From Streptomyces yatensis (GTDB lineage Bacteria; Actinomycetota; Actinomycetes; Streptomycetales; Streptomycetaceae): a stretch of DNA of 64,000 bases. The stretch spans positions 1,240,001 to 1,304,000 of the forward strand of contig NZ_CP072941.1 of assembly GCF_018069625.1 (NCBI RefSeq). Direction: 5' to 3'. A model generated the notes under the pieces. The model searched no databases. It saw only the letters and a list, made by a program, of their open reading frames with translations, and was not told where the DNA came from. This document shows positions 35,407 to 44,164 of this stretch, one piece after another. Numbering within the stretch: position 1 is the first letter of the stretch; each line of letters starts with the position of its first letter. The position numbers were made by a program, and so were the translations under genes.

Positions 35407-36123
35407 GTGGACGTGAGACCAGTGACCACTCCCGCTACTTCACGCAAGCGCAGCCCCTCGACAGCCGCGAAGAAGACGGCACCGGGGCGCGGCGGCGGCA
35501 AGTCGACGAAGCCCCGGACCGCGGCAGCCACGTCGGCCACGTCGAAGTCTTCGCAGCCCAAGAAGGCGACGAAGGCGGCCAGGCCATCGAAGACCACGCA
35601 GCGACAGCGGACGGCGAAGGCCGCCAAGGGCGCCATGGAGACCTCGCGCAGCGACGGCAAGCGCAGCCTGACCCTCACGGTGCCCACGCTCGACACCGTG
35701 GGCCACGCGACGAAGGAGACGCTCGACACCGTCGGGCACGCCACCAGGGGCACCCTCGACACCGTGGGTCACGCCACCAGGGAGACCTTCGACACGGTCG
35801 GCCACGCCACCACCCGTGCGACCGGGGGCGCGGCCAGGGCGGCGCTGAAGCCGGTCGAGGTGGCCCGCCGGGTGCTGCCCGCCAAGGGCGGACTCCCGCT
35901 GTACGTGGGGCTCGGTGCGCTGGGTGCCGTGGAGGTCATCGAATGGCCGGTGGCCGTCGGCATCGGGGTAGGTTATGCGGTGCTGCGCAAGGGCGGCATC
36001 ATGGCCCCGCCGGCCGAGAAGGGCACCGAAGGTCGCGACGAGGGCCGCGGCGAGGGCCGTGCGAAGAGCAGCCGCTCCAACAGCCGCGCCAAGACGCGCA
36101 AGTCGGCCAAGGCCGCGGCGTAG
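35407..36123 (+). CDS. Lys/Ala-rich protein with DTVGHAT repeats, unknown function
   Basis: Up to 238 residues; several GTG starts (35407, 35413, 35422) and no clear ribosome site. Residues 1-85 are basic and histone-H1-like (KKTAPGRGGGKSTKPRTAAA, SSQPKKATKAARPSKTT). Then four repeats of about 11 residues, DTVGHAT(K/R/T)-ETL. A hydrophobic Gly-rich segment follows (LPLYVGLGALGAVEVIEWPV, AVGIGVGYAVLRKGG), probably one or two membrane spans, and then a basic tail (KSSRSNSRAKTRKSAKAAA). I do not recognise a domain. Divergent from the CtpI-like ATPase with an 86-bp AT-rich shared promoter region, suggesting a linked role at the membrane. Confidence 0.7.
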   Translation: MDVRPVTTPATSRKRSPSTAAKKTAPGRGGGKSTKPRTAAATSATSKSSQPKKATKAARPSKTTQRQRTAKAAKGAMETSRSDGKRSLTLTVPTLDTVGHATKETLDTVGHATRGTLDTVGHATRETFDTVGHATTRATGGAARAALKPVEVARRVLPAKGGLPLYVGLGALGAVEVIEWPVAVGIGVGYAVLRKGGIMAPPAEKGTEGRDEGRGEGRAKSSRSNSRAKTRKSAKAAA

Positions 36124-36386
36124 CGCTCCCACCAGCGGCTCCCGCCTCCCGCCGGTTCCGACCGCAAAGCGGGCAGAAAGCGGGCACAACTCTGTTGGAA
36201 ACGGGCACCCCACAGTTGCCGTAGCGTTGGTATACACCAGGAAGCGGATCTAACACCCGTCACTGAATTCCCCCTGGGGTCCGGCGCATTGCGTGGCCCG
36301 CTGTGCGCCGACCCTCCGTCACCTGGGGGTTCACCCGAGACGGACTGACCACTCCGTCACGAACCGACTGAAAGCGGTGACTCCTC

Positions 36387-37046
36387 TTGGCCCTCCCCCA
36401 CAGCGCTCAGAGTGCCCCTCGAGTGCCCGGACAGGCAGTGCCCGCCGCCGCCTCGCGGCACGCCACCGGAATGGCCACACTCGCCCCCGACCTCCATGTG
36501 GTGGCCGGGGACGAGGACTTCTGCCGACATTTCGGCGCATCCTCTGCTGAGTTGTGCGGCCGTAGCGTGTTCGACCTGCTGCACCCCAGCACCTCCCCCG
36601 TCCTGCGGGAACACTTCTCGCGACTGCACGACGGACGGCGCACCCGCTTCACCGAGCGCGTCCTCGGCTGCCACGCACGCGGCCAGGTGTTCTCGGGCAA
36701 ACTGACCGGCACCGCCATCCAGGGCCGGTCCGACCGGCTCTCGGCCATCGTCGTGATGGTCAAGCCGGATGACGAACGACACGAGGAGGCACCCGCCGCC
36801 ACCGGCCAGAAGCTGCTCTCGCCGCTGGAGGCCCGGATACTCGAGGGAGTGGCCACCGGCGCGTCGACCGTGCAGATGGCCGCCAAGCTCTACCTGAGCA
36901 GACAGGGCGTCGAATACCACGTGGGATCGATGCTGCGGAAGATGAAGGCACCCAACCGGGCCGCCTTGGTCTCGCGCGCCTACGCGGCGGGCATGCTGAC
37001 CGTGGGCACCTGGCCGGCCCGGGTGCGTCCGGAATTCATCAAATGA
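36387..37046 (+). CDS. PAS-LuxR type transcriptional regulator
   Basis: 219 residues from a TTG start; an internal ATG at 36471 is possible and would still keep the PAS domain. PAS at about 28-125 (HVVAGDEDFCRHFGASSAEL, VFDLLHPSTSPVLREHFSRL, RFTERVLG). LuxR/GerE HTH at about 145-205 (LSPLEARILEGVATGASTVQ, AAKLYLSRQGVEYHVGSMLR). The layout is that of PimM/PteF-like Streptomyces regulators, which control secondary metabolism and other genes. No biosynthetic cluster is in the window, so it probably acts in trans. A strong terminator follows. Confidence 0.87.
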   Translation: MALPHSAQSAPRVPGQAVPAAASRHATGMATLAPDLHVVAGDEDFCRHFGASSAELCGRSVFDLLHPSTSPVLREHFSRLHDGRRTRFTERVLGCHARGQVFSGKLTGTAIQGRSDRLSAIVVMVKPDDERHEEAPAATGQKLLSPLEARILEGVATGASTVQMAAKLYLSRQGVEYHVGSMLRKMKAPNRAALVSRAYAAGMLTVGTWPARVRPEFIK

Positions 37047-37074
37047 GACCGATCATGTGACACCACGTCACTCG

Positions 37075-37108
37075 GACAGGCCCGGGGCGGCACCGCCCCG
37101 GGCCTGTC
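37075..37108 (+). terminator. Terminator after the PAS-LuxR gene
   Basis: 14-bp perfect stem (37075-37088 with 37095-37108; GACAGGCCCGGGGC arm) and 6-nt loop, 29 bp past the stop. Confidence 0.8.
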
Positions 37109-37191
37109 GGCTTCGGCCGCCCCGCCCCTACCGGCGGGTACTCACGGGCCCGGCGTGGGACGCGTCCGCCGCTCAGTAGTCTGGGACGGCC

Positions 37192-37968
37192 ATGCGTTCA
37201 CTCCCCCACGCGTCGCGCACCGCGCGGCAACGCCCCCGCCCCCGGCTCCCACGCGGCCTCCCGTCCGCCGTGGCGGCCGCGTGCGCCATCGTCACCGCCG
37301 CTGGGTGCGCGGCCCAGTCCGGGGTGCGGGACGACGGCGCCGCGCCCTCGCTGTCGGCACCGGCCAGCGCGGTTCCGCTGTGGCCCCGGTACACTCCCTC
37401 GGCCTCATCGTCGCCCCGTCAGAAGCCGGACTTCGACCGCTATCTGCCCGTGAGCAGACTCCGGCTGCCCTCGGGCGGACTGACCGCCGTCTCCGCGCAG
37501 ACCCTGCTGCTCAACGACCCCAATGTGCCGGCGCTGGTGCAGAAGGAGATCTCCGTGTGCCCGGGCAGTGGCGACTGTCCGCTGCGGGATGCCGTCCATC
37601 GCGATCTGACCGGCGACGGCGAGGACGAACAGGTGGTGGCGGTGGATCTGCCGAGACTCGACCGGACGCTGCTTCAGGTCTACACGGCCTCGGGCCGCAC
37701 GGTCCGCCCCGTGCTGATCTACTGGGGCCCGCCGGGGCTCACCGGCGAAACCTTCGGCCGCGACCTGCTGATCAGCGCGACCGGCGAGGACGGCCGGGTC
37801 ACCACGCGCTTCCGCTGGAACGGCCGCGTCATGGCGGCCGTGACACCCGAGGGCGGCGCGGGCGCCCGGGCGGCCGAGCCGGGGGCCGGCCCCGAGGCCG
37901 TACCGGAACCACTGCCGTCCGGCACGGCGACCCCGCGCCCCTTCGCGGAGAAGAGGGCGACGCGATGA
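37192..37968 (+). CDS. Lipoprotein at CseA position of a CseABC-like set
   Basis: 258 residues. A basic N-region and hydrophobic stretch end in a lipobox-like TAAG followed by Cys39. The body has no domain I recognise; DLTGDGEDEQVVAVDL near 140 looks like an FG-GAP/VCBS-type acidic loop, and the C-terminus is Pro/Ala-rich. The stop overlaps the response-regulator start by 4 nt (ATGA). In the canonical Streptomyces cseABC system a lipoprotein tunes the sensor kinase; the same gene order here suggests that role. Confidence 0.7.
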   Translation: MRSLPHASRTARQRPRPRLPRGLPSAVAAACAIVTAAGCAAQSGVRDDGAAPSLSAPASAVPLWPRYTPSASSSPRQKPDFDRYLPVSRLRLPSGGLTAVSAQTLLLNDPNVPALVQKEISVCPGSGDCPLRDAVHRDLTGDGEDEQVVAVDLPRLDRTLLQVYTASGRTVRPVLIYWGPPGLTGETFGRDLLISATGEDGRVTTRFRWNGRVMAAVTPEGGAGARAAEPGAGPEAVPEPLPSGTATPRPFAEKRATR

Positions 37969-38738
37969 CCACCGGCTTCCTCCCGCCCGGCCCCGGCCCG
38001 GGCACCGGCTCCCCGACCGAGGCACATCTGCTGCTCGTCGAGGACGACGAGGTGATCCGCAATACGGTACGGATGGCCCTGGAGCGCTACGGCTTCACGG
38101 TGTCCACCGCGGGCGACGGTCTCACCGGGCTGGAGATCTTCCGTGAGAAGCAGCCCGATCTGCTCCTCCTGGATGTGATGCTGCCCGAGCTGGACGGCAT
38201 CGGACTGTGCCGCAGGGTCCGCGAGTTCAGCCTGGCGCCGATCCTGATGATGTCCGCGCGCGGGGACGCCCTCGACGTCGTCTCCGGTCTCGAAGCGGGT
38301 GCCGACGACTATGTGATCAAGCCGTGCGAGAGCGCGGTCCTGGTGGCCCGTATCCGCTCGCTGCTGCGCCGCGCCTCCTTCGCCCCCGCGGCCCGCGCCC
38401 CGCAGGCCGAGACGCGCGACGGGGCCGCGGAGCCGGACGGCGCGGCCGGGCCGGACACCCTCGTCTTCGGTGACCTGACCATCGACACCCTCGGCATGGA
38501 GGTGCGCCGCGCGGGAGAGCCGCTCGCCCTGACCCCCACCGAACTGCGGATGCTGCTGGAGTTCGCCGGCTCGCCCGGTGTGGTGCTGGAGCGCCGTACG
38601 CTGCTCAGCCGGGTCTGGGACCACGCGTGGCAGGGCGACACCCGGGTGGTCGACCTCCATGTGCAGCGGCTGCGGGCGAAGATAGGCGCCGAACGGATCG
38701 AGACGGTCCGCGGCTTCGGCTACAAGCTGCGGCGCTGA
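37965..38738 (+). CDS. OmpR-type response regulator (CseB-like)
   Basis: 257 residues. Receiver domain with acidic pocket LLLVEDDEVIRNTV, phosphorylatable Asp in LLLLDVMLPELDG near 69, and Lys in DDYVIKPCESAVL. An Ala/Asp-rich linker precedes the winged-helix DNA-binding domain (MEVRRAGEPLALTPTELRML, DTRVVDLHVQRLRAKIG, VRGFGYKLRR). The wording is close to CseB, which activates the envelope-stress sigma factor gene sigE. Here there is no adjacent sigE. Coupled by ATGA to the lipoprotein and 1 nt before the kinase. Confidence 0.9.
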   Translation: MTTGFLPPGPGPGTGSPTEAHLLLVEDDEVIRNTVRMALERYGFTVSTAGDGLTGLEIFREKQPDLLLLDVMLPELDGIGLCRRVREFSLAPILMMSARGDALDVVSGLEAGADDYVIKPCESAVLVARIRSLLRRASFAPAARAPQAETRDGAAEPDGAAGPDTLVFGDLTIDTLGMEVRRAGEPLALTPTELRMLLEFAGSPGVVLERRTLLSRVWDHAWQGDTRVVDLHVQRLRAKIGAERIETVRGFGYKLRR

Positions 38739-38739
38739 T

Positions 38740-40008
38740 ATGACGCTGAGATGGCGGATCGTGGCCCTGGTGGCGGCCGCGACCTGTGCCGCCGCGGCCG
38801 CGGTCGGGGTGCTGGTGCACCACGCCTCACGCGACCGCGAGCTGTCCCAGGCGCGCGACGGGGCGCGGACCACGCTCGACCGTGCCGCGCTCAGCTACGC
38901 CCGCACCGGCGGCGTCCAGGGCTCCGGTGCGGTGATGGACGCGCCCGGGCTGCCTCAGGGGCTGCGGCAGCTGGTGAAGAAGGGCCATCAGGGCACCGAG
39001 TTCACCACCGGCCCGGACGGGCCCGCGATGTGGGCGGCCCGGCCCGCCGACGGCCAGATCCTGTCCGTACGCGTCGACATGAGCACCGCGATGCGCGACA
39101 TCGGCGCGCTGGACACCAACATCATCCTGGCCGGGCTGATGACCACCGCCGTGGTGCTGCCGCTGGGCGTGCTGACCGCCGAGCGGATGAGCCGGCGGCT
39201 GCGGCTCGCGGCGGCCACCGCGCGGCGGATCGCGGCCGGGGACCTGGACGCCCGGATCTCCGCCGCCGCCCGCCCGCACGACGAGATCGCCGAGATCTCC
39301 GGGGCCGTGGACTCGATGGCCGCCGCGCTGCAGGAGCGACTGCTCGACGAGCAGCGGTTCACCGCCGATGTGGCGCATGAGCTGCGCACCCCGCTGATGG
39401 GCCTGGTCACCGCCGCCGAGCTGCTCCCGCCCGGGGAGGCGGCCGGGTATGTGCGCGACCGGGTGCGGGTGTTGAGCACACTGGTCGAGGATCTGCTGGA
39501 GATCTCCCGGCTGGACGCGGGCGCCGAGGAGGCCGATCTGTCGCCCTGCCCCCTGGGGCCCGTACTCGACGAGGCCATCGCCGGCACCGGGCTGACGGCA
39601 CAGCTGCGCACCGACGGGGCGGGGGACGGCGAGCCGCAGGAGCCCGCGGACGGCCCGAAGGTGTGGACCGACCCCCGCCGGCTGACCCGGATCGTCACCA
39701 ATCTCGTGGTCAATGCCCATCGCCACGGCCGCGAACCGGTCGAGGTGACGGTGGCGGCGGACGGCCGGACCGTGACCGTCCGCGACCATGGCACCGGCTA
39801 TCCGGACGATCTGCTGGAGAAGGGCCCGCAGCGGTTCCGCACCGGGGTCCGGGAGCGGGGCCGGGGCCACGGTCTCGGGCTGACCATCGCGGCGGGACAG
39901 GCCCAGGTCATCGGCGCCACGCTGCGGTTCGGCAACGCACCGGACGGCGGCGCGGTCGCCACGCTGCGCCTGCCCGAGCGGCCCGAGCCCGGACCGATAC
40001 ACGGCTGA
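38740..40008 (+). CDS. Sensor histidine kinase (CseC-like)
   Basis: 422 residues. Two membrane spans (about 6-25 and 125-148) flank an extracytoplasmic domain of about 100 residues. HAMP follows (RIAAGDLDARISAAARPHDE), then dimerisation with His in FTADVAHELRTPLMG near 212, and the ATPase with N-box VTNLVVNAHRHG, G1 VRDHGTGYPD and G2 GRGHGLGLTIA. It starts 1 nt after the response-regulator stop. In CseC the sensor answers cell-wall damage; the PBP gene just downstream fits that theme. Confidence 0.9.
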   Translation: MTLRWRIVALVAAATCAAAAAVGVLVHHASRDRELSQARDGARTTLDRAALSYARTGGVQGSGAVMDAPGLPQGLRQLVKKGHQGTEFTTGPDGPAMWAARPADGQILSVRVDMSTAMRDIGALDTNIILAGLMTTAVVLPLGVLTAERMSRRLRLAAATARRIAAGDLDARISAAARPHDEIAEISGAVDSMAAALQERLLDEQRFTADVAHELRTPLMGLVTAAELLPPGEAAGYVRDRVRVLSTLVEDLLEISRLDAGAEEADLSPCPLGPVLDEAIAGTGLTAQLRTDGAGDGEPQEPADGPKVWTDPRRLTRIVTNLVVNAHRHGREPVEVTVAADGRTVTVRDHGTGYPDDLLEKGPQRFRTGVRERGRGHGLGLTIAAGQAQVIGATLRFGNAPDGGAVATLRLPERPEPGPIHG

Positions 40009-40146
40009 TACATCGTCGAGCGGAAGTCGAGAAGCGGCCGAGCCCCGGCCGAGATCGCCCGTTGCCGTTCCGAAGATCTTCGCTGAGGAGGATGGCGCCG
40101 ACCCCCGCGAATCCTCGCGGCCGGGATCGACAGAGGAGCAATCGGC

Positions 40147-42054
40147 ATGGCAGGTCCCCTCACGGCACTACGCGAACGGTTCACCCCGGACTCGGAGCAG
40201 GCGCCGCGGGAGACCAGACCCCCTGGCCGACAGCGCGGCGCGAGGAGACGCGGAAGGCCGAGGCGGACCGGCATCCGGAGGTTCTTCACCTGGCGGAAGC
40301 TGATCGCCTATGTGGCCGGCCTGTGCGCCCTGCTGATCGGGGCGTTCACCGTGCTCTACTACTCCATCGACGTTCCCAAGGCCAACGCCCAGGCGAAGGC
40401 GCAGAGCAACGTCTACAAGTTCAGCGACGGCACGATCCTCGCCCGCACCGGCGAGATCAACCGCGAGATGGTCACCCTCGACCGGATCCCCACGGGCGTG
40501 CAGCACGCGTTCGTCGCGGCGGAGAACAAGTCCTTCTACAAGGACTCGGGCGTGGACCCGATGGGCATTCTGCGCGGGCTGGTCAACACCGTGGCCGGCA
40601 AGGGCACCCAGGGCGGTTCGACCATCACCCAGCAGTACGTCAAGAACTACTACCTGAGCCAGGAGCAGACCGCCAGCCGCAAGATCAAGGAGCTGGTGAT
40701 CTCGCTCAAGGTCGACCAGCGCAACTCCAAGGAGGACATCCTCGCGGGGTATCTGAACACCAGCTACTTCGGCCGCGTGGCCTACGGCATCCAGGCCGCC
40801 GCCCGCGCCTACTACGACAAGGACGTCGACGACCTCACGGTCGAGCAGGGCGCGTATCTGGCGGCGCTGGTGCAGGCCCCCAGCCAGTACGACTGGGCCG
40901 TCGCGAGCCCGAAGGCCAAGCGGCTGGTCACCCGGCGCTGGAACTACGTGCTGGACAACATGGTCGACATGCACTGGCTGGACCCCGCGCAGCGGGGGCG
41001 CATGCGCTTCCCCGTGCCGGTCGACCCCGAGCCCGCCCCCGGTCTCGGCGGCCAGGCCGGCTATCTCGTGGACGCGGCCCGCAATGAGCTGATCGCCTCG
41101 GGCGTCAGCGAGCAGGAACTCGCCGCGGGCGGCTGGACCATCACCCTCAACGTCGACCCGGCCAAGCAGCGGGCGCTGGAGAAGACGATGCGGCAGGGGC
41201 TCGACGGCACCGCCAAGGGGAAGCCCCGGGCGGCCGGTTCCGCCGAGGAGAAGCGGGCCCGTGCGGACGCCGCCGCCACCCAGGGCGGCGCGGTCTCGGT
41301 GGACCCGAGGAACGGGCGGATCCTCGCGCTCTACGGCGGCCGGGACTACACCCGGCACTATCTGTCCAACGCGACCCGCGGCGACTACCAGGTGGGCTCC
41401 GCCTTCCAGCCGGTCACCGATGCCGCCTTCATGGACGCCAAGATACGCAACGGACCCACCGCCGGCGGACTGCCGGAGATCAAGCGCACCGCCCGGGCCC
41501 TCGGCATGGACACCGACGGCGGCTTCGGCACCAAGGAGTCCGTCGGGCTGGGGCTGATGGGGTCGAGCCCGCTGAAGATGGCCGGTGTCTACGCCTCGTT
41601 CGACCACCAGGGCAAGCGGGTCACCCCGACCATCGTGAAGTCCGCACGGCGCGGCGACGAGAGCGCCGGGCCGCCGAAGGCGGTGGGCGATCAGGCGATC
41701 GCCCCCGCGGCGGCCCAGCAGATCACCCGGAGCCTCATCATGGACGGCGGCAAGGTCGCGGTACGCGCCGTCAAGCGGCCCTCGGCGGGCAAGGGCGGGG
41801 TCTCCGACGACAAGAGGGCGGCCTGGTACGTCGGTTACACCCCGGACCTGGTCACCGCGGTCGCCCTCTTCGGCGAGGACGCCGAGACGCGCAAGCAGAT
41901 TCCGCTGAAGAACGCCAGTGCCCAGCGGGTCGCCGACCTCTGGAGCGACTACACCGACCAGGCCCTGCGCCATACGCCCGCGGCCTGGTTCGACTTCGGC
42001 GCCGAATCCGGGGCGATTCCGAACCCGGCCCAGACGGGGCCTACCGGACGGTGA
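40147..42054 (+). CDS. Class A PBP with intact glycosyltransferase and decayed transpeptidase domain
   Basis: 635 residues: basic cytoplasmic tail, one membrane span (AYVAGLCALLIGAFTVLYYS), GT51 domain at about 85-255 (AENKSFYKDSGVDPMGIL, GGSTITQQYVKNYYLSQEQ, AGYLNTSYFGRVAYGIQAAA). The transpeptidase half is recognisable but shortened and lacks its catalytic motifs. SxxK reads SAFQ (Ser418, Lys replaced by Gln). The region that normally carries SxN is missing between AFMDAKIRN and EIKRTARALGM. KTG reads KGGV at Lys549. It should polymerise lipid II but not crosslink. The domain ends are in frame, so it is not simply broken. It follows a CseABC-like set. Confidence 0.87.
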   Translation: MAGPLTALRERFTPDSEQAPRETRPPGRQRGARRRGRPRRTGIRRFFTWRKLIAYVAGLCALLIGAFTVLYYSIDVPKANAQAKAQSNVYKFSDGTILARTGEINREMVTLDRIPTGVQHAFVAAENKSFYKDSGVDPMGILRGLVNTVAGKGTQGGSTITQQYVKNYYLSQEQTASRKIKELVISLKVDQRNSKEDILAGYLNTSYFGRVAYGIQAAARAYYDKDVDDLTVEQGAYLAALVQAPSQYDWAVASPKAKRLVTRRWNYVLDNMVDMHWLDPAQRGRMRFPVPVDPEPAPGLGGQAGYLVDAARNELIASGVSEQELAAGGWTITLNVDPAKQRALEKTMRQGLDGTAKGKPRAAGSAEEKRARADAAATQGGAVSVDPRNGRILALYGGRDYTRHYLSNATRGDYQVGSAFQPVTDAAFMDAKIRNGPTAGGLPEIKRTARALGMDTDGGFGTKESVGLGLMGSSPLKMAGVYASFDHQGKRVTPTIVKSARRGDESAGPPKAVGDQAIAPAAAQQITRSLIMDGGKVAVRAVKRPSAGKGGVSDDKRAAWYVGYTPDLVTAVALFGEDAETRKQIPLKNASAQRVADLWSDYTDQALRHTPAAWFDFGAESGAIPNPAQTGPTGR

Positions 42055-42394
42055 GGGCCGCGGCGAAGCCGCCGGCGAGGGTCGCGGCCCCGAGGAGGCA
42101 GACCAGGAGCAGCCGGCGCCGCAGCGTGCGGTAGACCTCCTGGTACTCCGCCCGCAGCTCCTCACAGCGCCGTACCACCTTGCGCAGGGTCTGCTCGGTG
42201 ACGGCCAGCTGGTCCTGGAGGTAGAGCCGCTCGACCTCCGCCCGCTGGGCGGAGGTCAGCCAGTCGAGCCGCGCGGTGAGGCGGCGGGCCCGCTCCCGGG
42301 CCGCGTCCCGCTCCGTCTGCAGCAGCAGATAGCCCTCGATCTGGTTGATTCCGGCGGCGACACCGGGGGGCTCGGCGGCTCTGGCCATACTCAC
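42041..42394 (-). CDS. Small coiled-coil, tail-anchored membrane protein
   Basis: 117 residues, GTG start overlapping the ctaD stop by 4 nt, with GGAGAG upstream; ATG at 42388 is an alternative. Residues 20-90 are heptad-rich and charged ([40 protein letters not shown]). One C-terminal membrane span follows ([20 protein letters not shown]). The family is unknown to me. Tight coupling to cytochrome oxidase subunit I suggests an assembly or accessory role. Its last 14 bp overlap the end of the converging PBP gene. Confidence 0.7.
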   Translation of the reverse strand: MSMARAAEPPGVAAGINQIEGYLLLQTERDAARERARRLTARLDWLTSAQRAEVERLYLQDQLAVTEQTLRKVVRRCEELRAEYQEVYRTLRRRLLLVCLLGAATLAGGFAAALTVR

Positions 42395-44055
42395 GCCACA
42401 CTCTCCTTCTGGCCGACATCGGGATGGTGCAGATCGAACGCGGGGGATTCGGAACGGATCTTCGGCAGGCTGACGAAGTTATGGCGCGGCGGCGGGCAGG
42501 AGGTCGCCCATTCCAGGGAACGGCCATATCCCCAGGGGTCGTCGGTGACGATCTTCTCGCCGTACTTGGCAGTCTTCCAGACGTTGTAGAGGAACGGCAG
42601 GAACGACAGGCCGAGGACGAAGGAGCTGATGGTCGAGATGGTGTTCAGGGTGGTGAAGCCGTCGGCCGCCAGATAGTCGGGAATTCTGCGGAGCATTCCC
42701 TCGGCGCCCAGCCAGTGCTGCACCAGGAACGTGCCGTGGAAGCCGAGGAAGAGGGTCCAGAAGGTGATCTTCCCAAGCCGCTCGTCGAGCATCTTGCCGG
42801 TGAACTTGGGCCACCAGAAGTGGAATCCGGCGAACATCGCGAAGACCACGGTGCCGAAGATGACGTAGTGGAAGTGGGCCACCACGAAGTAGGTGTCCGA
42901 GACGTGGAAGTCCATCGGCGGCGAGGCCAGGATCACGCCGGTCAGACCACCGAAGACGAAGGTGATCAGGAAGCCGATCGCCCAGAGCATCGGGGTCTCG
43001 AAGCTCAGCGACCCCTTCCACATCGTGCCGATCCAGTTGAAGAACTTGATACCGGTCGGCACCGCGATCAGGAACGTCATGAAGGAGAAGAACGGCAGCA
43101 GCACACCGCCGGTGACATACATGTGGTGCGCCCAGACGGTGACCGAAAGGCCCGCTATGGAAATCGTCGCCGCGATGAGCGAGATATAGCCGAACATCGG
43201 CTTCCGGGAGAAGACCGGAATGACCTCGGAGATGATGCCGAAGAACGGCAGGGCGATGATATAGACCTCCGGATGGCCGAAGAACCAGAAGAGGTGCTGC
43301 CAGAGCAGCGCACCGCCATTGGCCGCGTCGAAGACCTGCGCGCCGAATTGGCGGTCCGCCTCCAGGGCGAACAGCGCGGCCGCGAGCACCGGGAAGGCGA
43401 GCAGCACCAGCACTCCGGTCAACAGCACATTCCAGGTGAAGATCGGCATGCGGAACATCGTCATGCCCGGTGCGCGCATGCAGATGATCGTGGTGATGAA
43501 GTTGACCGAGCCCAGGATGGTGCCGAAGCCGGAGAGGGCCAGACCCATGATCCACATGTCCGCGCCCACCCCCGGTGAGCGCACCGCGTCCGACAGCGGG
43601 GAGTAGGCGAACCAGCCGAAGTCGGCCGCGCCCTGCGGGGTCAGGAACCCGCCCACCGCGATCAGCGAGCCGAAGAGGTACAGCCAGTACGCGAACATGT
43701 TCAGCCGCGGGAACGCCACATCGGGCGCACCGATCTGCAGCGGCATGATCCAGTTGGCGAAGCCCGCGAACAGCGGGGTGGCGAACATCAGCAGCATGAT
43801 CGTGCCATGCATGGTGAACGCCTGGTTGAACTGCTCGTTCGACATGATCTGCAGACCCGGCCGGGCCAGTTCGGCGCGCATCAGCAGCGCCATCACCCCG
43901 CCGATGCAGAAGAAGGCGAACGAGGTGATCAGGTAGAGCGTGCCGATCGTCTTGTGATCGGTGGTGGTCAGCCATTTCACGGCCGTAGCCCCTGGCCCGG
44001 GGCGGCGCGACGGCGGGGCGGCCGGCGCCGCCGCGACAACGGTGTTGTTCCTCAT
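42391..44055 (-). CDS. ctaD: Cytochrome c oxidase subunit I
   Basis: 554 residues, with 12 predicted spans of the haem-copper oxidase catalytic subunit. It holds haem a, haem a3 and CuB. Landmarks: [59 protein letters not shown] (CuB His and the cross-linked Tyr), [10 protein letters not shown] and [19 protein letters not shown]. The ATG at 44055 lies inside one arm of a 25-bp inverted repeat. No other oxidase subunits are adjacent, so this is an orphan copy outside the main cta operon, apparently expressed with the divergent ECF sigma factor. Confidence 0.93.
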   Translation of the reverse strand: MRNNTVVAAAPAAPPSRRPGPGATAVKWLTTTDHKTIGTLYLITSFAFFCIGGVMALLMRAELARPGLQIMSNEQFNQAFTMHGTIMLLMFATPLFAGFANWIMPLQIGAPDVAFPRLNMFAYWLYLFGSLIAVGGFLTPQGAADFGWFAYSPLSDAVRSPGVGADMWIMGLALSGFGTILGSVNFITTIICMRAPGMTMFRMPIFTWNVLLTGVLVLLAFPVLAAALFALEADRQFGAQVFDAANGGALLWQHLFWFFGHPEVYIIALPFFGIISEVIPVFSRKPMFGYISLIAATISIAGLSVTVWAHHMYVTGGVLLPFFSFMTFLIAVPTGIKFFNWIGTMWKGSLSFETPMLWAIGFLITFVFGGLTGVILASPPMDFHVSDTYFVVAHFHYVIFGTVVFAMFAGFHFWWPKFTGKMLDERLGKITFWTLFLGFHGTFLVQHWLGAEGMLRRIPDYLAADGFTTLNTISTISSFVLGLSFLPFLYNVWKTAKYGEKIVTDDPWGYGRSLEWATSCPPPRHNFVSLPKIRSESPAFDLHHPDVGQKESVA

Positions 44056-44164
44056 GATCCGAAGGTGTCCGGCACCCCGTGGATCGTCACTCGGACGGCC
44101 GGTCAAGATTTCCCGCTCCGGGGTGTGATGATCCGAGGCGTGCCGGACACCTTCGGATCATGAG
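44051..44164. repeat. 25-bp perfect inverted repeat covering both divergent start codons
   Basis: 44051-44075 is the exact reverse complement of 44140-44164. Each arm contains the last 20 bp before a start (GTGCCGGACACCTTCGGATC) and the start itself (ATGAG), so ctaD and the ECF sigma gene have identical leaders and first codons. No Shine-Dalgarno sequence is present in the arms. The 64-bp centre is not symmetrical, apart from a partial third copy of the element (GATGATCCGAGGCGTGCCGG near 44127). Confidence 0.9.
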
